Of a DNA stretch of 64,000 nt, positions 47,628 through 59,879 are shown in pieces. The notes under the pieces are model-generated. The model was not told where the DNA came from. It saw nothing but the letters and a program-made list of their open reading frames with translations, and did not search any database. Numbering within the stretch: position 1 is the stretch's first letter; every line of letters starts with the position of its first letter. The translations under genes and the position numbers were made by a program. Source of the stretch: Gonatopus flavifemur (lineage: Eukaryota > Arthropoda > Insecta > Hymenoptera > Dryinidae); contig JAFFJZ010000003.1 of assembly GCA_018340375.1 (NCBI GenBank), positions 25,420,001-25,484,000 of the forward strand. Reading direction: 5' to 3'.

Positions 47628-49329
47628 CAAGGAGACTTACGGAAGTGTCACTCCCCGATTCTCATGAAACTTTGCATACTTGGAAAACATTGAAAAATAA
47701 TCGACACGTATTTCTTTATATCGGCAATAGTGGGGGTTGAAGGATAGAAACCACCCTTCGAACGTCACAGTGGGACGAATCGAGAATTTTTGTATCAAAA
47801 TTATAGAACTCTTGATGGAAGAATGATAGGGACTTGATTTTTTTCTTTAAATGAAGGGAAGACATTCCAGATTTGAGGAAAAATATCCAGAAAGTCCGAT
47901 GATCCCGTTTAGACCTTGAGAAAATTCATAGAGAATGAGATTTTGAGGCAAAAATACGATTTTTCCATGATTCAAGAGGGTAAACAATTTTTAGTCAATG
48001 TGTTATGCATCATTTCTTATGTATTTTGATGTTCTGAATCCAAATCTGGAAACAAAATGTGTGTATCTCTGCAAGTTTTTCCGGAAAACACAATTAATGT
48101 ATGAAAATGCGGATTTCACGGTTATTTACGATGATTCAAAGCAAAGAAACGATTTGATCGATGGATTATACATGATTCCCTATGGTTTCCGATACGCTGG
48201 ATCCGATTCTGAGAACAAAATTTGTCTATATTTCCAGGTTCTTCCGGAAAACGCGATTGAAGTGGGGAAAAAATATGCTGAAATATCCATTTTCCTGTTA
48301 TTTATACGATCTCTAGGAGAGAGAATTATCGGTCAATGTACTATGCATCATTTCTTATGTATTTTGATATGCTGAATCCAAATTTGAAAACAGAATGTGT
48401 TTATTTCTTCAAGTTTTTCCGGAAAACGCAGTTGAAGTATGAGAATGCAGTTTTAACGGTTATTTATATGATTCAAAGGGGAGAAAATAATTTGATCGGT
48501 GGATTATACATCATTCCACATGGGTTTCGATACGCTGAATCCAAATCTGGGAACAGAATTCGTCTATCTTTCCAGGTTCTTCCGGAAAAATTGGTTGAAG
48601 TGAAGGAATCTGATGGAATCTCCATTTTACTATTATTTATAGAATTTGTAGGGGAGACAATGTTTTACTTGATGTTTATACATCATTCTTCATAGACTTC
48701 GAATTCTTTCCACTTCAGCTGCATTTTCCGGAAGGACCTTGGAAGATAAACATATTCTGTTCTCAGATTTAGATTTAGCGTACCGAACCCCTTGAAGAAT
48801 GATGTGTAATCCATCGATCAAATCATTTTCTCTGCTTTGAATCGTCGTAAATAACCGTGAAATCCGCATTTTCATACATTAATTGTGTTTTCCGGGAAAA
48901 CTTGCAGAGATACACACATTTTGTTCCCAGATTTGGATTCAGCACATCAAAATACATAAGAAATGATGCATAACACATTGACTAAAAATTGTTTACCCTC
49001 TTGAATCATGAAAAAATCGTATTTTTCATGAATTTTCTCAAGGTCTAAACGGGCTCATCGGACTTTCTGGATATTTTTCCTCAAATCTGGAATGTCTTCC
49101 CTTCATTTAAAGAAAAAAATCAAGTCCCTATCATTCTTCCATCAAGAGTTCTATAATTTTGACACAAAAATTCTCGATTCGTCCCACTGTGACGTTCGAA
49201 GGGTGGTTTCTACCCTTAAACCCCCACTATTGCCGATATAAAAAAATACGTGTCGATTATTTTTCGATGTTTTCCAAGTATACAAAGTTTCATTAGAATC
49301 GGGGAGTGACACTTCCGTAAGTCTCCTTG
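47628..49329. mobile_element. Foldback element (1.7 kb) with inverted arms of about 640 bp
   Basis: The left arm runs from 47628 to about 48270 and the right arm, inverted, from about 48700 to 49329. They start CAAGGAGACTTACGGAAGTG and are nearly identical over the outer 500 bases (a few percent difference by eye), then diverge inward. The outer 360 bases of each arm are unique text; the inner part is made of repeated units of about 163-175 bp. TCA stands at both flanks (47625-47627 and 49330-49332) and may be a 3-bp target duplication, though the TIR could also extend outward with one mismatch. Long TIRs with internal tandem repeats are the known architecture of Foldback/Galileo-type elements; the superfamily here is not established. 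No transposase is visible. Confidence 0.85.
47998..48690 (+). repeat. Tandem units of 163-175 bp inside the foldback element
   Basis: Units anchored on CTGAATCCAAATCTG recur at 48034, 48197, 48372 and 48535, that is, at spacings of 163, 175 and 163, which makes a dimeric period of 338. Two more units lie inverted in the right arm (about 48705-48985). Each unit also carries TTCCGGAAAA. The frames 47998-48375 and 48336-48695 both stay open for about 120 codons although 338 is not a multiple of three. They give similar peptides (SFLMYFDVLNPNL and SFLMYFDMLNPNL) because each starts at its own repeat copy. Confidence 0.8.
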
Positions 49330-50587
49330 TCAGTCCAGGAGTATTCTGTCAATTATTCTGTCATGTCAAAACATCATTCTCTGTATCGATCTTTGTTGTG
49401 ATAGCTATCACATTCAGCGTGGGTCAAAATACATTTTGCATAGAAATGTTCGAAGAGGAACAATATTGAAATTCATAGTGTACTAAATTCACTTTGCTAC
49501 GACTTCACAACCGTTCACTTTTTTATACTGGATACAAAACTGTTTCCCGCTTTGTTATTTTTGATCGCTTCCTGTCATTTTATAGAAGCGTTATCTCCAA
49601 AAACAATGCGCGTGTATTATTGATATGAAACGGAAAGGAAACAAAAAAACTGGAATATGTTCTAAATATTCCGCGATGCGTAGGAAATTACACAAATGGC
49701 TATAAAAAATCAATCTACGTTCACGTGCTCCGCAGATTTGCATGAACTCTCTTTATCGGTCGGTGCACGTGCACTTGAAAGAAATACTGACACTCCGGAA
49801 AAAATTTTTCGCCCTCTACCGCTATGCTGTTCCGGTCGGACGTTCTGAATCGTTCAAATGAAGCATTGTTATTGTAATTTTTTAACATACTTGTCCTAGC
49901 TGCATCCTTTTTCGATGTAATTTTTTTCTTCAGTCGATATTACATTTTTTAGTTCAGATTTATCTAAAATTGGGAATTTCATCCGGGAAAAAACAATTTG
50001 GAACACGAAGGGCCATTAAATTAGCTCCTGTGGCTGAATTTCAGCTGTTACGGCAAATAAATTAGCTATAAATATACATTGTTTGCTGTAATAATTGAAA
50101 TTTAACTCCAGAAGGTAATTCAATGACTGTGCCTGTCCGTGCTAGCTACTTAACTGTTGCAGCTAAATTTCTGTACATAGTTGATGGATGGGAATTCAAC
50201 TGGAAGAACGAGTTATTGTGACGAAATCATTTTTTCCTATATATTTTTATCCTTCACATATATATTTTTTTCAATGAATAAATCATAATCCAATGTTCTT
50301 TTTATTCTTTACAATTGTAATAATTATAGTAACTTGATTATTTCATGTGAATTATAGAATGTTCAATCAATATTCTTTTATAGATAAATTTTATTCATTC
50401 TGAATCATAGTTCGAACTTCACATCAAAACTGTCCTGTGAACCCATAGATTTCTTTCCGCGTGATAGATAAAATGCCAGCACACGATCACCATGTTCTTC
50501 TTCTTGGATTTGAATTCTGTAAGTCATAAAATTGTAACAATTTGTAAGAAGCGAAGGTGTTTTTCTCCATTACGAATGAAATTCATG
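49330..50587. other. Non-coding DNA with AGCTNNNAGCT-type words at 49990-50180
   Basis: The part 49986-50180 repeats TTAGCTNNTGTGGCTGAATTTCAGCTG-like text and resembles the interior of the 50588 MITE. It is likely a decayed, longer relative whose ends I cannot fix; GGGAAAAAACAATTTGG at 49984 may be the left end. The rest is AT-rich. Confidence 0.4.
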
Positions 50588-50682
50588 CACGGAAAAAATA
50601 ATTTAGCTGCAGGAGCCAATTTAATGGCTGTCCATTTCCGTGCTAGCTACTTAGCTGCTGCAGCTAAATTGTTTTTTCCGTG
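50588..50682. mobile_element. Short CACGGAAAAAAT MITE (95 bp)
   Basis: The left end CACGGAAAAAATAATTTAGC, then TGCAG, and the right end, reversed, CACGGAAAAAACAATTTAGC, then TGCAG, are nearly identical. Most of the element is one hairpin with the loop AATGGCTGTCC. TG lies on both sides (50586-50587 and 50683-50684), in place of the more usual TA. Confidence 0.75.
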
Positions 50683-53464
50683 TGGTGTTCAACAAATTTC
50701 AAGAGTCAATAATTACGAATGAAATTATCTCAAATTCTGAATCAAACCATTCACAGCACAAATTCAATAATAGCATGAATGATCGAATCGAAATGATAAT
50801 ATTACAATTAAATATAAGAATAATATATCAATAATGCACAAAATATGCTCCCACCGTGTTTGTTCAGATGGCACCGTCATGCTGCAAATGAAGTTTAGTA
50901 TTGAGTTGAACTTTTCATCCGAGGAAGAAAAGGGGAACGTGTGTAAAAGAATTCAAAGGAAAACGTGTCAAATAGACCGTGATAATCACTACGCGAGCTT
51001 CTTCCAACTTCTTCTTCACAATTCTTGAGAAATTTCAAAGATGTTTTTATAGAAAATGTGTCAGAATATTTATCTCGTAAAGCTTGCCGGATTATTCGAA
51101 ATATATTGCAATTGAGATTAAACAATGAGAAAAATCAGTTTTTCTCAGGGAGGATGAAAAGTTTCTTCTCGTAAAAACTGTCAAAGATATTTTTCTTCTT
51201 GAATATAAATACGAAAACTCAGAACTCTTTATAAAATTGTTACAAGATCTTGGGATTATTTGGTTTGTTATTCCCTTAATGTACCGACACTACCGCATGA
51301 ATCTTCCATTCTCAAGGGAATATCTTCGTTCCAAGTGAACGGTTGAATATAATATGTAAAGAGCGACCAAGGGAGAGTTAACGATCACGTATTCAAATTC
51401 AAGTATAACATCATCAAGTCCGTGCTGAACATGCATACTGTTTTGTCGTGAATTTAGTCTCATTTCATACCCTTTTTTTCCATCGATTGCAAAGTCACGA
51501 TTAACTGATTCCCACGATTTTATTGTGACAAAGTCACCCTGGAGTTGAAAAGGGAGTGAAAAATTCCTTTGATCAAGACCCAATAAGCTTCTTTTTTTTC
51601 AATATGCTTTTATATTCGATTGAATGATATGATTTTTTCCTTCTTTTTTTATAAGAAGTTTGATTATATGATTGGAATTCACAGAGACGTTCGTGCCAGA
51701 TATTACAGTTGATCAAACGAAAAGAAATATTTAAACTCGTCGCATTGGAAAGAAGTCTTATCTCATCGTGTATGAATGGCACGTGAGACTGTGGCACGTT
51801 CCTTTGGCGACGTAATAAAAGGGCGAAACGACGGGTAAAAGGAAAAAAGAGGGTAGACAAAAAGTAGAAATGTCGTCGCGACAGAACGAGGTTCGCGTAT
51901 TGCGGGCTTGCGCGATAAAATATTCATGGACAATTTTCCAAATTGGATGACGCAAGTCACACCACACACGATGCATCAGGACGGGAAGAAAACCAGTGTG
52001 TTGACGTGCATTGCGCACACGCGTTCGCCAAAAGGAAATAAAAAACACACACAACGCATTTTATTCTCAAGTGTTTTCTTTTTTCTCTTTCAACAGTTAA
52101 TTCAAAGCCGCACATCCATGTTTGTCTGCTCCATCCTCCTCCCTCTACTTTTTCGACCTCCCTTTAATCACGATCTTCCTGTCCTCTTTATTCTCTTTGA
52201 ACGCTACTCCCATAATTGAATTTAGCTCGTGCTTTATTTCAACGTCATACAAAACTGTTCGGCTTATCCTGCACGGCGAGCTCTGATACGCAAAACAAGA
52301 AAATAAGAACGTTGTTCAGATTCTTATTCCACGTACGTATTCGAGATAACTGTTCCAGAATAATTCTGTTACCAAGTTTGTTATATTATCTCCCGAACAA
52401 ACTGAACTGAATCATGTTTCGCGATATTCAATATCGGATAATTCAATTACTTTCGACACCTGGAATCATGCACAGTATATATTCTCTACAAAGTTATTAC
52501 GAGAGTTACATCTTTCAGTCTTTGATAACGCTACCGGACGAGGTTTCCTTCACTTTGATTACAACGATTTTAGGTCAAGTGAGCAGAAATTTATGTTTCG
52601 CTACGTACCTCTTTGACTCAAAATTAAACTTGATCGTACAACTATATGTTTCAGATGAATGTATTTCGGTATTTTCAATTTCATATTCTCGCAACGTTGC
52701 CGTGAATGACTCTTAGTATGTCGATGGAATTCATAATGGCCCCGCGAAATTATATTGAGAGGCGTGTGAAGGTTCGTTTGAAAATTAAATTCAATAACTT
52801 TCTCATTCTTTTGTATCAGAAATATGGGAATTCGCTCATTAAGCTTTATGTTTTGTATTATTTAGGTTATATCTCGCGGATCGTGTAAAATGAAAATCAT
52901 TATTTTGACACATTTCAAAAGCGAATTGATACAAATTATGCATAATTTGAATTCAAATCACTAACTTACATGTAACGTGCAGTCGCATGAATTCTCCGTT
53001 GCCCTAAAATTTTACACATTCTCTTATTGTGCCGTCACGTAGAAGATATCTGATGCAACGGAGATTCAAATCTCTACACCTGGTGGAACATTGGTTACAA
53101 AAGCTAGCCGTTTAACCACGACATTCACCTCGGCAAACAAGTTGATTACTCAATTACCAAGCGCTGTAAATCTAATCACGTTACATCGGAGTGTTTATCC
53201 GAATCATTCCTCGTAGTTCGACATCCAACCTGAACGTACAGATACAAATTGACTTATTCGTATTGAGGAATCAAAAGTCAATCTTGGAAATCTCAATGTT
53301 TAAAAGTTGTTTAATGGATAATGAAAAGTTTCAGCAAAGCGAGATACGAATGAGGAAATGAATCGATGCATTGATTCATCTTTCCAACTTTGAATTTGAT
53401 TGAAAAGTGGGTCAAATTCATTTAGTACGAAAATATTAATTCATCCGTGTATAGGATTATCATA
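50683..53464. other. Non-coding DNA; CpG-richer part at 51780-52060
   Basis: No recognised coding frame. The stretch 51780-52060 carries more CG dinucleotides than its surroundings and open frames on both strands, without similarity. The stretch 53085-53240 is another relatively GC-rich, non-repetitive part. Confidence 0.35.
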
Positions 53465-54798
53465 CACAAAGAAGAAAAATTCTTAGTGACAGCGAAATCT
53501 GATTTTGTTGGAGACTTTTTACCGGAGTAGCGAATTTTTCTGCTGTGACAGCAACCCATGTGGAAATGGAAACACGGGCCGCTACTGGCTCACTGATGTT
53601 GCCGGAGATGCCAGTACTGACCAATCTAGAGCGACCGGTGCGGGGCCCAGTTGGATTGCCCGTACTGGCAAAGGAGTTGAAATGATGAAACCATTTTAAA
53701 TAAGGGCCAGTATAATATTTACCACCACGGCGGTAGCGATATTTGATGTGAGTCTGCTATGGTGAAACTCCGGCATTACAACAGGATCAGTTGTTTTGCC
53801 AGAGCTGAATGAGGAATGAAAAGGAGTCGAAATGATGACATCCTATGTGGAAATTCAAACCCGACTCAGTACTGGCACAGTACCGGTAACCGGAGTTACC
53901 AGGAGCGATCATATTCCAAGTAGAAAAAAAAACACATTAAATTTGAATTCTGAAAATCCGAATGATTCATCGTTCTCATTATCGTCATCGGAGAAAAGCA
54001 CTTTGGAAGTGATTTCTTGGAAGTTCACTGAGTGAGGATTGAACCCAGGTCCTGCGAGTGAGAAACTGAGTCTCTATCGCATCAGCATACAATTCAGCAT
54101 AGATTCCGTAGTGGAATAAAGTCCCACAATGCTGTCTCTCAAACATATTGAATGATCATACCAACTCTGGCCTAATGCTGGCAAGATTTCGGCTCACTGC
54201 AACAGCTGAGTTGCTAAGATTGTGATTCTAACGTCGATTGATTACCGATTCCTATCAATACTGGCACATTGTCATCTATCGAACATATTGAATGCTCATA
54301 CTAACTCTGGCTCAATACTGGCGCAGTATTGTCTCATCAAAGTAACCGTGTTATTGGAAAGATCAGTGGAATCCCTATCCACAATCTATTCCGTATTAGA
54401 ACAACGTTGCATCGGTATTGGTGTCGTATCGTCTTTTTTCCGCATTTCACCATCCAATCAACTTTGATTCGGTACTGACGCGGTTGTTTCTGTACGGTCT
54501 GGGTATTCTCCGAACAGTAATCATTCGATACTGGCTCAGAACCGTCTGACCACGTAAGCCAGTACCGTCTAAAATCCCGTGAACATTCGGCGCTAGTTGG
54601 AAAACGGTAATGATTCTAAATGGGCACAGTTGTTTCTGCCGAAATCTGGCAAATACAAGTTCGCCAGTACCGCGCTATTTGTCAACTCTGGCTATTTTTA
54701 CATGGGAATCTATTTGCTATCACAGGGATCTTGTTGACTACGACAGCGATTTTTCAACTGTTGGCTCCTTCAGCAAAATTTGCTTGCTCTTCTTCGTA
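53465..54798. mobile_element. 1.3-kb non-autonomous element, TA duplicated, full copy of the 2456-3390 repeat
   Basis: TA flanks it at 53463-53464 and 54799-54800. The ends CACAAAGAAGAAAAATTC and, reversed, TACGAAGAAGAGCAAGC are related, and pairing resumes inward at CCCATGTGGAAAT (53557) against CCCATGTAAAAAT (about 54690-54703, reversed). Its body aligns in reverse with 2456-3390. Words CCAGTACTGG, CCAGTATTG and CCAGCATTG recur many times. The open frames inside (53505-54467) are carried by repeat text and are not convincing genes. Confidence 0.6.
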
Positions 54799-54934
54799 TA
54801 AGACTGAAAATTTTGCTCGTTCAGAGAAAATTCTTAAGCTGTTTTCATAAATCATGCTGCTCTTTCAGCAATCCAATTAGCCGTGGCAGCAAATTCGCAG
54901 TTAGGTTAACAAAAAAATTGTCACCGCATACATA

Positions 54935-55753
54935 CAGAGGTGTGAAAATTATTAGAATAATTGTGGTTTTCAAAACTGTTCCAACCCTCGCTTCAGGTTC
55001 TGCAGTTATCCATGGAGTACTATTTTTTTCCATGTTGATATAAGTAGTTTTTGATTCCTGAATTTTCTGAATGAAGTGCTGATTTCAATTATTCTTTTTC
55101 ACTCCAATGAATTGGATACCTCTGTCTCAAACTGAACAGTATGTGATGGTAGAACTGCTGAATATTCACAATGAACAGTAACAAAATGTGACCAAAATTT
55201 TCAATGATTATGAAAATCATTATAACTAAAGTGTCATCCTGTTCGTACCTACAAAGGAGCACAACGAAACAATAGTTCTTGAGATGCCAATAATGAATGC
55301 TGTTAGTTATTCACAGGCATATCAACATGTTTATAATAAAAAATAACTTTATCAAAATACACTGTCAGGAATATCTGGAAGTTTTTTTCAATTACGTACA
55401 TGAAATCAAGTTCATATACATTCTACATTAAATTTAATGTACAAAAACATGAAAAGACTATGGATTATGCTATAGTTTACATTAAATTTCATGTAAAATG
55501 TGCATGAAACTGAATTCATGTACATACTTGAAAAAAACTTCCGGTAAAAACATTAAAATTAATGCAGAAATTTTTAACAGTGTACGATTGTTATATAGCA
55601 ACAATGAAATATCTCTCCATTCAAGAATCGAGGGCCCAAAAACGACTTATATCAACAAATAAAATCAGTATTTCATGAATAATTGCATCACCTAGAAGAA
55701 AAGTCGGAACAGTTTTGGAGATCACAATTATTCTAATAATTTTCACACCTCTG
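54935..55753. mobile_element. Tc1/mariner-like TIR element (0.8 kb), TA duplicated
   Basis: TA lies at 54933-54934 and 55754-55755. The ends CAGAGGTGTGAAAATTATTA are perfect inverted copies over about 33 bases, then less exact (CAAAACTGTTCC on both). A further paired block lies inward (GATATAAGTAGTTTTTG against GATATAAGTCGTTTTTG). Ends of this kind with TA targets are typical of Tc1-like transposons. The core carries only a nested MITE (55360-55582) and no transposase. Confidence 0.85.
55360..55582. mobile_element. CACTGTCAG MITE, copy 2 (223 bp), TA duplicated
   Basis: TA lies at 55358-55359 and 55583-55584. It is collinear with 7179-7405 over its whole length. Left end CACTGTCAGGAATATC; right end, reversed, CACTGTTAAAAATTTCTGC. 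It is nested in the Tc1-like element and therefore younger. Confidence 0.85.
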
Positions 55754-55798
55754 TATTATCTCGATTTGCTGTATCACGAAATTTTTTGCTCTGTTGAA

Positions 55799-56019
55799 CC
55801 CTTAGTCTGTAAATGGGGGTCATCTGTGTCCTAAAAAAAAACTCGTTCCTTCCATATCTTTTGTAATGAAAAAGGGAAGGGGGTTAGATTACACTGTAAA
55901 AAATTGTAATGGATACTATTAGGCTCCCCCGTACCGTTGTTCAATTCGCCAAACAGCTGTTGTAGCAGGAAATCAAAATTTTTCGTGGACACAAACGACC
56001 CCCGTTTACAGACTAAGGG
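55799..56019. mobile_element. piggyBac-like MITE (221 bp)
   Basis: The left end CCCTTAGTCTGTAAATGGGG and the right end, reversed, CCCTTAGTCTGTAAACGGGG continue into GTCATCTGTGTCC and GTCGTTTGTGTCC, a TIR of about 33 bp with three differences. The right flank is TTAA (56020-56023); the left flank is TGAA (55795-55798), a one-base change from TTAA. Confidence 0.8.
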
Positions 56020-56050
56020 TTAATTCAATGTGGATTGACTTCAGAATTGA

Positions 56051-56245
56051 ACGTTCAGTAAACAATTGGGAGCTTTCATTTTAATAATTGAAACAACTAA
56101 TGGTTCACTTTACAATCAATTATTAAAGATCATTCCCGAGGAGCGTTTGAATGATGATCTGCATGTTTTAATCCCACTCACGGGACTAGCCAGATCAGAA
56201 ACACTATGTGAATTTAAAAGAAAATTCTACCTCCAAATACTTTGA
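56051..56245 (+). pseudogene. Coding-like 64-codon remnant, possibly retrotransposon C-terminus
   Basis: An open stretch without its own ATG runs from 56051 to a stop at 56243-56245. Its end, IPEERLNDDLHVLIPLTGL then ARSETLCEFKRKF, has a varied, protein-like composition unlike its surroundings, and FKRKF close to the stop is reminiscent of the last residues of some non-LTR reverse transcriptase proteins. AATAAA follows at about 56282. The piggyBac-like MITE lies just upstream. I do not recognise the family with certainty. Confidence 0.3.
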
Positions 56246-59200
56246 CGTTACATAATGTGTCTGCGGTCCAATAAAATACTTGAATAAACCCATGTATTTT
56301 ATTGTGGCGTAATTTCGCATGGATGGATTTAATTGATTTTCTAATCCTTCTGCATTTCACGAGCCAATGCATTTACTCCACTCTATTTTCGAGTACTCCA
56401 GTTTGAGGGACAAGACAATTGAAATTTACAATCAGAATGACTTCCGTGAGAAGAATAAATGAAACGGAATCATAAAAAATCGTTTAACATTCCTCACTGA
56501 GAGAAAAATTATTTCAAGAGAAGGTTTTAAAGATTTTTTTTAGACATAAGATCTACATAGATGTAAATTTGAATGATGAAATTGTGATCGAACACCATCT
56601 CTAAAGTTCGACTTCCCAAAATAGAGTAGAAGATAAAAGAAGAAGATCAGAGAATTCATTGAAGTCGACATCGACCCATGATTAAGCATTTGTCCTCGAC
56701 TTTGCTGTTCACCCACTATTCAAAATATGAGATGTTTGTTGGACGCGATACAACAAACGAGGTATACATAGCGTTAATTGTAAATTATTATCTTACAGCA
56801 AAACGTAACTATGGCTTCCCCTGCCATCAATTCGTATAAACCTAGCAACGGTCGTGAATTGATCTACGTATTCCTCGTACGCCGTACAACACAGCAATTA
56901 TCATTCATTTCATCACGTAGCCTGTATCATCCTTGAAATTCTTTCCCCAACAAAAAGAATTAATTATTGATTATAATTGAATGATCAAATCATCATTTTC
57001 ACCCATCGACTTTATGTGCTACGCACATTCCGTCCAGTTCATTACATTAAGTGGGAGGGAATATGGGATTTCGCATGTTTGAAATTGACCAGTTATCATG
57101 TAAATGATGCAAGAAAAAATTCACTGGTGATATTCACATTCAATTTCACTTGAAGTGTGAAAGAACGTCGAGGGAAGCCATAAAAAAAAGAGGAAAAAAG
57201 GAAGAAACGGATAACGGTAGAAATCTACATACGAATAAAAGGTGTTCGCTGTGGACACTACACTTCTTGGAATTCTCTATCGTCTCAAACGTTCCACGCA
57301 TGAATTAAGGATAGCTGTTGTTCAATATGGGAATGCGACGTATCATTCGGCCATGAAGGAAGATATTGAAAATCGGTCAGTGTTTGAAACATAAATTCAG
57401 GTTGTATCTCCTTCATGGTGGGTTTCAGAACCTATTTCTTATCGATGAGATGAAATTCGAAGAGGAACGTGATTGGGTCTATTCAAGATATCAATGTTTT
57501 CAAATATTTTCTCTGGTGACAAAAGTACAAGATATGATGATTATTTTTCAACAATAATGTATAACGCTCAATGAGTAATGGTTTGTTGACCAGTTTATGG
57601 GGGCAGATGATCATGACGATGTTTCGCCTAGTTTCAATAGGCAAATTATGGCTGGTAATTGTTCAACTCCGCTCGGTAACCGTAACCAATCAGTTTCCGG
57701 ATCCTCATGATGGCTGTTTTTACTTAACCAATTTGAAGTTGCATATATCTAGCAGGGAAATCAACCTGCAATGGGATGAGATTCATCGATCCATGAACAA
57801 AAACTGACCGGTGACGAGAAAAACTGTTCACTATGTCTGCAAGGGTTCATAAGAATCAATTCCACAACAATGCATCATCGTATCAAATTTCCAGAGAATT
57901 TTTCTCAAACTTCTTTACTTGGCAAACTCAGGAACAAATTGTAGTTTGATGAGTTAGAATCAATCAAAATGTATCCGTTTATATACAGAATATTTTGAAA
58001 TATTTATCGACATATACTATATAGTATTTGAACATCCACTTCCAAGTTCCAACACAATCTTCTCCCATGTTTCTTGAGAATGCTTTTAATATCGAGATGT
58101 AAAGTTGTACATCAATCTGTATTACGTCCCCTTTTTGCTGAAGAAAAGAATGTGCAGAGCGTTTAATCATTTCTCCACCTTTCACCCTCTATTCTCTTTC
58201 AAGGGTTGGTCAAGGGAATGAGAAAACGCATTCTCTTTGTCCGTCTCCGGACAGATATATTGAAGGAAAATTCGAAGTCCGTTGAGGAGAATTCAAGAAA
58301 TCGTTTCGAAAAGGCGCCAAAGACGACAAAAGGGTTTTCTATTTCCTGGATATTCAAACTAATATCTTTAGAATCCTTTTGAATTGATTTTCATTCGTGC
58401 ACGGATTAGAATTGATTGAAATAAGTACTCGAAAATATTCATGAACAAATTCGTGAGTAAAATCAGAGTGATAAAACTTGAGATCTGACTCGAAGTATGT
58501 GACCGCAATACAATTTCAAGTATCTACCTCTATATCACGATGCTTCGATACATTATCGTTTATCGCTCTGGCCCATAGAGCAAATAGGTCAATGATTCGC
58601 TTAACGATAGATAAACTGACCTCTTAATACGTAGCTCTCCCTGGAAGAGGCAAGAGATACAGATACTTGCAGGTAAAGAGGAAGGGAGAGGTAAGAGGAG
58701 AAGAGAAGGACAGAATTTCTAACTGGAAATCCGCGGGAATTCCCACAGTCATAAATCTCGATATTCCCTTGAGTAGAATAAAATCAACTCTCTATACGAA
58801 CCTTTCATTGCCACCTGATAAATAGTTCTGTCGGTTCCTGTCATCATTACTAAATTCCTCGTGTCTTCGTATACTACACTCTATCGAATTCTTTTACAGT
58901 TCATTGTTACGCGATCGCTGTTCGAACGATTTTCACGCTGAAGGAAAATGTATCAGACCATACGATTCTTCATATCACCCTTGCAACAAGCACCATGTAT
59001 ATGAGAATCTTTTAGAGAGAGAGAACGAGTATTTGTTGATGCTTTCACTGGGGCTACATGGAAATTCACTGAACATGAAAGCGCAAAGATCGTTTGTCAC
59101 TCGGTGCAATATCGCGGAACCTATATGTCTTTTTGAGATATTTTTACTGCCACGTTAGATACCATTCAAATGTTTTCGAGAAATCCGCATGGTATCCTAC

Positions 59201-59879
59201 TCCACGGTGGTATTGAAGTAATATTCTTCGTTTTACTCTTTTTAAACTGAAGAGTTCCTTGAAATAAGTGTTTTGAGATTGATTTATTATTCATCGTCAA
59301 CTATATTAAACGAATTCATTTGTTTTTACTGAGATGTATGTTTGTTTCGAATAAACGAATGTCTTCGGTAATAAACACAGCATGTTGAAGAATTCAAATA
59401 TCGAGGTAGTACCGATAAAATGAGAAAAGTGAAAGGGACGCTAAAAGCAAAATAACGCCAACGAAAAAACGCCTTTAACCAAAAAAAACGACTCTCATGC
59501 TCCAACAATATTGATCCTGAAGTGAAAAAGAACCTGTTAGGAACGTATATGTATAGAGTTTGGTGCTACAACGTGGGTGAGAACCGTAGTTATAACAGAT
59601 TTATATCGCGAAATATATATTATCGAAGCATTTGATGAGCAATCTAATAATTTCAAACATCAGATTCAATTTAAATCGAAATCGTGCATTCAAAGAAAAC
59701 TTCACAAAAATTAACTTCGGGTTTTGTTTTTTTGATAAGAGAATCGCGAGGTAGAAAACACTATCATGTTTCGTGCTGAGTTATGATTCTTAGAGAGAAA
59801 AAAGATTCCAAAATTTCCAACTGAATAGAAAATTACGATTGGATCGTACGGTGGTTGGATTCGACAAATATCTATTGGT

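Noticed and set aside
54222..54467. Frame shared with 2701-2928 (-), apparently a conserved protein
   Set aside because: The similarity is explained by two copies of a DNA repeat: nucleotide alignment continues far beyond the frame on both sides.
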